Below, piece by piece: positions 59,328 to 64,000 of a DNA stretch of 64,000 bases. Both the position numbers and the translations under genes were made by a program. Origin of the DNA: Lacicoccus halitifaciens (GTDB lineage Bacteria; Bacillota; Bacilli; Staphylococcales; Salinicoccaceae). The stretch's first letter is position 1. Every line of letters starts with the position of its first letter. A model generated the notes under the pieces. The model saw nothing but the letters and a program-made list of their open reading frames with translations. It searched no databases and had not been told where the DNA came from. The stretch is from the NCBI RefSeq assembly GCF_040544485.1, contig NZ_JBDZDV010000004.1, forward strand, positions 124,001 through 188,000, written 5' to 3'.

Positions 59328-59603
59328 TTAAATGCCTCCTTCTCTAATAGAACTCCTCCTTGAAAATAGCTCGAAATCATTTGATTCACGCTTGGTACGA
59401 CACACTATAGTATAAATAGTAACCCCCGTCAATCGAATGAATCAGGTTTACTGCTTAAAGATCCGCATATATAATTTATTAACTATTACGCCAGCCGTTA
59501 AACAATTAAAATGGATTCTGATTATTTAGAATAAAAATACAAGCTGCCGGATTTCTGTGCTAAAATGTTCATATCAATCCATACTTGCAAAGGGGGCGGA
59601 TCC

Positions 59604-61385
59604 ATGACTCTGGAAATGGTCTTTGTGGCCGCTATGATTGCGCTCATGCTCATCTCACTGCTCTTTGAAGTCGCAAGGGCGGATTTCCTCGTGTTTTTAT
59701 TTCTTGTGATTTTCCTGCTCAGCGGTGTGATATCCACCGAGCAGGCATTGAGCGGTTTTTCCAATGAGGGGATGCTGACTGTACTGCTGCTGTTCATCGT
59801 TGCAGGGGCGATACAAAAACACGGCATCATAGAGAATTTCATCTACAGGATACTCGGGGAGACGAAGTCGATGCGGGGCTCCATGGTGAAGCTCCTGCCG
59901 CCCATTTCACTTGTTTCAGCCTTTTTGAACAATACACCGATCGTCGTCACGCTGACGCCGATACTCCGGAACTGGGCGAGGAACAACGGTTACGCTCCCT
60001 CCAAAATATTGATCCCATTATCCTATGCGACAATCCTGGGCGGTACGATCACACTGATTGGTACATCCACGAACCTGATTGTACACGGTCTCTTGATCAA
60101 CGCAGGCGTGGAAGGTTTCTCATTCTTCACTTTGAGCATTGTCGGTGTGCCCATCGCCATTGTCGGCCTCATTTACATTCTGACCATCGGGTATAAAATA
60201 TTGCCGGATAATTTAGGCGCAGAGGATACGATCCGTAAAGAGGCGAAGGAGTTCTTGGCCGAAGCGACGATCCAGGACAGCTTTGAACATATTAATGAGA
60301 CGATCCTCGCCGCTTCAAAAAACTCCTTTGAAGGCGTTTATATCATTGAAATTATCAGGGAAGACGGAGAAAGGGTGGAGCCGGTGGAAGCTTCGACATA
60401 CATCAGGAAAGGCGACCATATCATCTTCTCCGCTTCGCTCAACAGGATTGCAGTCATTGAAAAGCTTAAAGGCATATCACTCGAAACCGGAACGGATAAA
60501 AGTCTGGATGTGCTGCAAAATGAAAATCACCACCTGGTTGAAGCGGTGATTTCACATAACTCGAGCCTGGTCGGCAAGACGATCAGGGACTCGGAATTCA
60601 GATCCACTCATGAGGCGGGTGTCATTGCCGTCCACCGCAACAATCAGCGCATCAACAGCCGGGTCGGCGACATCATATTGAGGCCGGGGGACACCCTGCT
60701 GCTGCTCGCTGACGATGAATTCGTACAGCGTCATCAGCACTCCCAGGACTTTTATGTCGTATATACCGTCAACCCGCCGGAACAGCTCAAGCAGAATAAC
60801 CTGAAAGGATTTTTGGCACTCGGACTTTTACTGGTCATGATCCTGTCGGTGACTTTAGGGTTCCTGTCGATGTTCGAAGCCATGCTGATTGCAGTCATCC
60901 TGCTCGTAGTCACGCGCCTGATCAATTGGCGGGAGATACTGGATTACATTCAATTTGACGTTCTCCTGCTGATTGCCAGCGCCTTCGCCATCGGTGCGGC
61001 AATGACCGAGTCCGGGCTTGCACAGTTCCTTGCGGAGAACATGCTGGTACTCGCACAGCCGCTCGGCATCATAGGGGTCGTTTTCATCATTTATATCGCT
61101 ACGAACATATTCACCGAGCTCATCACCAACAGTGCTGCTGCAGTATTGATGTTCCCAATCGCTTTTGAGATGGCGGATCAGCTCAATGTGGATTATATGG
61201 GCTTCATCGTGACGATTGCCGTCGCTGCTTCATGCAGTTTCATCACACCGATCGGTTACCAGACAAACCTGATCGTCTACGGGCCCGGCGGTTACAAATT
61301 CAGTGACTATATCAAGATCGGCGCACCGCTCGTCCTGCTCACCATGGTGACGACCTCAACCATCGTCTATCTCGTATGGTTTTAA
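59604..61385 (+). CDS. SLC13/CitMHS-type anion permease with RCK-C domains
   Basis: A 593-residue membrane transporter with about 12 spans split by a central cytosolic part (about 215-400) that has two TrkA-C (RCK-C) regulatory domains (SKNSFEGVYIIEIIREDGERVEPVEASTYIRKGDHIIFSA; GKTIRDSEFRSTHEAGVIAVHRNNQRINSRVGDIILRPGDTLLLLA). Transport motifs: FLNNTPIVVTLTPI, GGTITLIGTSTNLIVHGLLI and SFITPIGYQTNLIVYGPGGYKFSDY. This architecture occurs in sulfate or dicarboxylate carriers. Start 59604 after AGGGGGCGG. The substrate is open. Confidence 0.9.
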   Translation: MTLEMVFVAAMIALMLISLLFEVARADFLVFLFLVIFLLSGVISTEQALSGFSNEGMLTVLLLFIVAGAIQKHGIIENFIYRILGETKSMRGSMVKLLPPISLVSAFLNNTPIVVTLTPILRNWARNNGYAPSKILIPLSYATILGGTITLIGTSTNLIVHGLLINAGVEGFSFFTLSIVGVPIAIVGLIYILTIGYKILPDNLGAEDTIRKEAKEFLAEATIQDSFEHINETILAASKNSFEGVYIIEIIREDGERVEPVEASTYIRKGDHIIFSASLNRIAVIEKLKGISLETGTDKSLDVLQNENHHLVEAVISHNSSLVGKTIRDSEFRSTHEAGVIAVHRNNQRINSRVGDIILRPGDTLLLLADDEFVQRHQHSQDFYVVYTVNPPEQLKQNNLKGFLALGLLLVMILSVTLGFLSMFEAMLIAVILLVVTRLINWREILDYIQFDVLLLIASAFAIGAAMTESGLAQFLAENMLVLAQPLGIIGVVFIIYIATNIFTELITNSAAAVLMFPIAFEMADQLNVDYMGFIVTIAVAASCSFITPIGYQTNLIVYGPGGYKFSDYIKIGAPLVLLTMVTTSTIVYLVWF

Positions 61386-61396
61386 TGATCTGCAGC

Positions 61397-61429
61397 AAAA
61401 AAGGACTTTCTTTTAGAAAGTCCTTTTGT
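61397..61429. terminator. Terminator at the convergence with arsC
   Basis: AAAAGGACTTTC pairs with GAAAGTCCTTTT. It overlaps the final codons of arsC. Confidence 0.82.
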
Positions 61430-61811
61430 ATTCCCTGATCCTACCGCCGATTTCATCCCGCACCCTCTGGAATTCCGTCCAGTCCTTGCCTGCCGGATCA
61501 TCGAACGGCCAGTGTTCTTTATCCACACCTTGAGGGATCACCGGGCAGTTTTCATCAGCGTCGCTGCACAATGTCACGACCAGGTCCGAGCGTCTTAAAA
61601 TGTCATGGTCTATCAGATCAGAAGTCTGGTCCGAGATGTCGATATCCACTTCAGCCATCGCCTCGACCGCTTTCGGGTTCACCCCGTGTGTCTCGATTCC
61701 GGCGGAGTAGACTTCAAAATCTTCACCGAGTATCTCTTTCCCCCAGCCTTCCGCCATCTGCGAACGGCATGAATTCCCGGTACATATGAAATAAATCACT
61801 TTTTTATCCAA
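61413..61811 (-). CDS. arsC: Arsenate reductase, thioredoxin-coupled ArsC
   Basis: A 132-residue low-molecular-weight phosphatase-fold enzyme reducing arsenate to arsenite for export. The P-loop is CTGNSCRS with catalytic Cys10 and Cys15, and the redox relay Cys82 and Cys89 lies in VTLCSDADENCP, the staphylococcal pI258 pattern. It starts with TTG, 8 bases after GGAGG, 15 bp after arsB. Last gene of arsR-arsB-arsC. Confident. Confidence 0.95.
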   Translation of the reverse strand: MDKKVIYFICTGNSCRSQMAEGWGKEILGEDFEVYSAGIETHGVNPKAVEAMAEVDIDISDQTSDLIDHDILRRSDLVVTLCSDADENCPVIPQGVDKEHWPFDDPAGKDWTEFQRVRDEIGGRIREYKRTF

Positions 61812-61826
61812 TTACAGCACCTCCAT

Positions 61827-63116
61827 TTAAATTAAAAGCAGTGTCAGGTACAGCCCGAGCAGTGTGAATATGAGTACAGGTATGGTGATGACGATACCCA
61901 CTTTGAAATAAACACCCCACGGAATCTTCATGCCTTTCTGTGCGAGCACATGCAGCCACAAGAGAGTCGCAAGAGATCCGATCGGTGTGATCTTCGGCCC
62001 GAGATCGGCACCGACGATATTCGCATAAATCAGCCCTTCTTTCAAGATGCCGTCGACACCCGACTGTTCGATCGCGATGGCATCGATCATCACCGTTGGC
62101 ATGTTGTTCATGATGGACGAGAGGATTGCCGCTATAAAGCCCATCCCCATTACTGCAGCAAATAATCCCTGGCCGGCCACGTAGACCAGCACGTCAGCGA
62201 GCAGGTCCGTAATGCCTGCATTCCTCAAACCGAAGACGACGATATACATGCCGAGTGAAAAGACGACGATATTCCACGGGGCGCCTTTAATGACCGCACC
62301 CGTGTTCACCGCCTGAGATTTCCTTGCCAGCAGTAAAAATGCGATGGCAATTGCTCCTGCGATGAATGATACAGGCACCGCCACGAATTCGCTCGCAAGA
62401 TAACCGACAAGGAGTATCCCGAGGATCACCCAGGAAATCCTGAACAGTTTCAAATCCTTGATCGCTTCGGAAGGCTCCGCAAGCTTCCCTTCATCGAATT
62501 TCCTCGGTATTGAATTCCTGAAGTATATGAGCAGGACGATGATGCTCGCAGTGAGTGAGAAGATATTCGGTATGAACATCCTGCTCATGTATTCCAGGAA
62601 CCCGATGTCAAAGAAGTCCGCCGAGACGATATTGACAAGGTTACTTACGATCAGGGGCAGTGAAGTCGTATCCGCAATGAATCCGCTTGCCATTACAAAG
62701 GGGAAGACCACCTTCTCCTCAAACTTCAGGTTGCGCACCATCGCAAGGACGATCGGTGTCAGGATCAGGGCAGCACCGTCATTGGCGAAGAACGCCGCGA
62801 CCACTGCCCCGAGTAAAGATATGTATACGAACATTTTAATGCCGTTGCCTTTGCTCGCCTTCACCATATGCCGTGCAGACCATTCAAAAAATCCGATTTC
62901 ATCCAGTATTAATGAAATGATGATGACAGCGACAAAAGTCAGCGTCGCATTCCATACGATGTCCGCAACTTCGATGACATCACTGAATGATACGACCCCG
63001 GTGATGATTGCAAGTACCGCACCGATTGTCGCCGTGATGCCGATGTCGAGCCCTCTCGGCTGCCAGATGATGAATACTAATGTGGCGATGAAAATCGCTA
63101 TTGCAAGAATTGTCAT
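61827..63116 (-). CDS. arsB: Arsenite efflux permease ArsB
   Basis: A 429-residue ArsB-type permease of about 12 spans that expels arsenite using the membrane potential. It begins MTILAIAIFIATLVFIIWQPRGLDIG; family blocks include FFANDGAALILTPIVLAM, TTSLPLIVSNLVNIVSADFF, MNNMPTVMIDAIAI and IYANIVGADLGPKITPIGSLATLLWLHVL. Its ATG overlaps the arsR stop (ATGA). Confident. Confidence 0.95.
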   Translation of the reverse strand: MTILAIAIFIATLVFIIWQPRGLDIGITATIGAVLAIITGVVSFSDVIEVADIVWNATLTFVAVIIISLILDEIGFFEWSARHMVKASKGNGIKMFVYISLLGAVVAAFFANDGAALILTPIVLAMVRNLKFEEKVVFPFVMASGFIADTTSLPLIVSNLVNIVSADFFDIGFLEYMSRMFIPNIFSLTASIIVLLIYFRNSIPRKFDEGKLAEPSEAIKDLKLFRISWVILGILLVGYLASEFVAVPVSFIAGAIAIAFLLLARKSQAVNTGAVIKGAPWNIVVFSLGMYIVVFGLRNAGITDLLADVLVYVAGQGLFAAVMGMGFIAAILSSIMNNMPTVMIDAIAIEQSGVDGILKEGLIYANIVGADLGPKITPIGSLATLLWLHVLAQKGMKIPWGVYFKVGIVITIPVLIFTLLGLYLTLLLI

Positions 63117-63433
63117 GATGCACACTCACCTTTTTTCATGCTTCTGCACACACATTCCGTATTATCCTGTGCAATCAGGCCGAGATAATCACCGGCCACC
63201 TTCAGCGCTTCACTGTTAAGTTTATACATCTTTTTATTGCCGTCTTTCCTGTAAGTGATCAGCTCATTATCATGCAGCACTTTCATATGATGGCTCAATG
63301 TCGGCTGTGAAAAATCGAAGTGCTCAAGCAGGTCGCATGCACACAGTTCCCCGCAGGACAATAAGTCCAGTATTTCCAGACGATTTTCATCCGCAATCAC
63401 TTTCAATACATTGCTCAATTCTTTATAAGTCAT
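63113..63433 (-). CDS. arsR: Arsenic-responsive repressor ArsR
   Basis: A 106-residue winged-helix repressor of the ArsR/SmtB family. The arsenite-binding cysteines Cys31 and Cys33 are in GELCACDLLEHF, with another at 27; the recognition helix is FSQPTLSHHMKVLHDNEL. The start at 63433 is fixed by AGGAGGAG upstream. It represses its own operon from the dyads at 63452-63473. A Cys-rich tail (ECVCRSMKKGEC) could add to metal binding. Confident. Confidence 0.94.
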   Translation of the reverse strand: MTYKELSNVLKVIADENRLEILDLLSCGELCACDLLEHFDFSQPTLSHHMKVLHDNELITYRKDGNKKMYKLNSEALKVAGDYLGLIAQDNTECVCRSMKKGECAS

Positions 63434-63451
63434 AGTGTCTCTCCTCCTAAG

Positions 63452-63473
63452 ATAGATTAACATCTATATAGAT
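63452..63473. promoter_or_regulatory. Probable ArsR operator
   Basis: ATAGAT-TAAC-ATCTAT (63452-63467) overlaps the perfect palindrome ATCTATATAGAT (63462-63473), between arsR and the divergent gene. It lies where the arsR promoter must be and resembles A/T-rich ArsR sites. Confidence 0.65.
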
Positions 63474-63569
63474 AACCGTCTATATATTTTTCGGTGAAAA
63501 ACAGATTTAATTGAAGATTATTACCACACGCTTTAGGGTAGATTAATGAAAAGGAGAGTGGTTATCAAT

Positions 63570-64000
63570 ATGAGTAAATCTGTACTTATAGTGGTTACTA
63601 GCCATGATACAATCGCAGGAGACAAGGACAAGCCAACAGGTTTATGGCTGTCCGAAGCAGCAGAGCCTTACATCGCTTTTCAGGGTGCCGGATTCAAAGT
63701 CGATATCGCTTCGACGAAAGGCGGCAGCGTCCCCATAGATCCGAATTCTGTCGATGATGACAGTGCACCGAGATTCAGTGAAGTGACGAGACTGCTCCAA
63801 AATACTGAACGTATCAAAGATGTGGTTTATGAAAGATATGATGCGATATTCTTTGCAGGCGGACACGGGGCGATGTTCGACTTCCCGGGTGACCCGGATA
63901 TACAGAACATCATTGCATATTACAAGGATGACGGCAGAATCATCAGTGCGGTGTGCCACGGTCCCGCGGCATTCGCCGATGCGAAGACGAAAGACGGTAA
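63570..64000 (+). CDS. DJ-1/PfpI (Hsp31-like) protein, partial
   Basis: Partial gene cut by the right edge; about 143 residues are present. A type-1 glutamine-amidotransferase-like fold of the Hsp31/DJ-1 group: SVLIVVTSHDTIAGDKDKPTGLWLSEAAEPYIAF at the start, YDAIFFAGGHGAMFDFPGDPDIQNII with the catalytic Glu region replaced by the usual small loop, and the nucleophile elbow AVCHGPAAFADA. Such proteins act as glyoxalases or deglycases. AAGGAGAG precedes the ATG. Divergent from arsR. Confidence 0.88.
   Translation, partial: MSKSVLIVVTSHDTIAGDKDKPTGLWLSEAAEPYIAFQGAGFKVDIASTKGGSVPIDPNSVDDDSAPRFSEVTRLLQNTERIKDVVYERYDAIFFAGGHGAMFDFPGDPDIQNIIAYYKDDGRIISAVCHGPAAFADAKTKDG

Noticed and set aside
56450..63433. 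The metal pumps and ars genes as a mobile resistance island
   Set aside because: No integrase, transposase, IS ends or att-like direct repeats are seen, and composition looks continuous with the neighbours by eye.

Overview
The window looks like the chromosome of a moderately halophilic or halotolerant relative of Staphylococcus (Staphylococcaceae/Salinicoccaceae; Salinicoccus is my best guess). This rests on Staphylococcus-type proteins (MetI, Mqo, a SagB-like glucosaminidase, the FdhA/DUF1641 pair, thioredoxin-type ArsC), strong AGGAGG ribosome sites, a GC content that looks mid-40s by eye, and several compatible-solute-type transporters. The species call is inference. I see no rRNA, tRNA, CRISPR array, IS element, integrase or prophage gene. 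Both edges cut genes: an MFS transporter on the left and a DJ-1/PfpI protein on the right.

Layout. 1-3.2 kb: two tandem oxalate/formate-antiporter-type MFS genes diverge from fdhD. 3.2-5.8 kb: TPP riboswitch and thiD-thiM-thiE. 5.8-9.3 kb: SagB-like glucosaminidase, FMN reductase, two small paralogous proteins, aldehyde dehydrogenase. 9.3-11.8 kb: SAM riboswitch and metY-metA. 11.8-14.4 kb: aroF-chorismate mutase behind a long leader, divergent from tyrA. 14.6-20 kb: ornithine carbamoyltransferase with a broken start, a MerR-type DNA-binding protein, metI, mqo. 20-26.8 kb: housekeeping and hypothetical genes, an orphan PTS IIC, a MetNPQ-type ABC transporter. 26.9-34.7 kb: a two-component system with a PepSY protein, tdk, phosphoesterase, dhaKLM, acetyltransferase. 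34.8-39.3 kb: M20 amidohydrolase, then a metal-efflux island (HMA chaperone, CPG-type P-type ATPase, Crp/Fnr regulator). 39.5-49.5 kb: BCCT transporter, sugar ABC transporter, CHAP protein, paiAB, fused OpuC/EgtU-type ABC transporter. 49.7-54.2 kb: formate dehydrogenase, DUF1641 protein, flavin reductase. 54.2-64 kb: tandem repeats, FUSC-like protein, SDR, a P1B-4 ATPase, a glutamine amidotransferase, an anion permease, arsRBC and a DJ-1 protein.

The most striking element is the 5' leader of aroF (about 13441 down to 13156, minus strand). A consensus promoter is followed by a 19-codon reading frame ending Tyr-Tyr-Phe-Ser-Tyr-Phe-stop. After it come seven RNA stems, two of them coaxial, that are mutually exclusive in series and end in an intrinsic terminator just before aroF. 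Read literally this is ribosome-mediated attenuation of DAHP synthase by Phe/Tyr supply, in a lineage where tRNA-sensing T-box leaders are the usual solution.

Other points of interest are two FNR-like palindromes, one placed at about -41.5 of the metal-efflux promoter that lies beside its likely Crp/Fnr (FLP-type) regulator; two related intergenic tandem-repeat arrays with 52-bp and 50-bp periods; a probable one-base loss at the start of the ornithine carbamoyltransferase gene; and a thymidine kinase whose Walker A glycine is replaced by asparagine.
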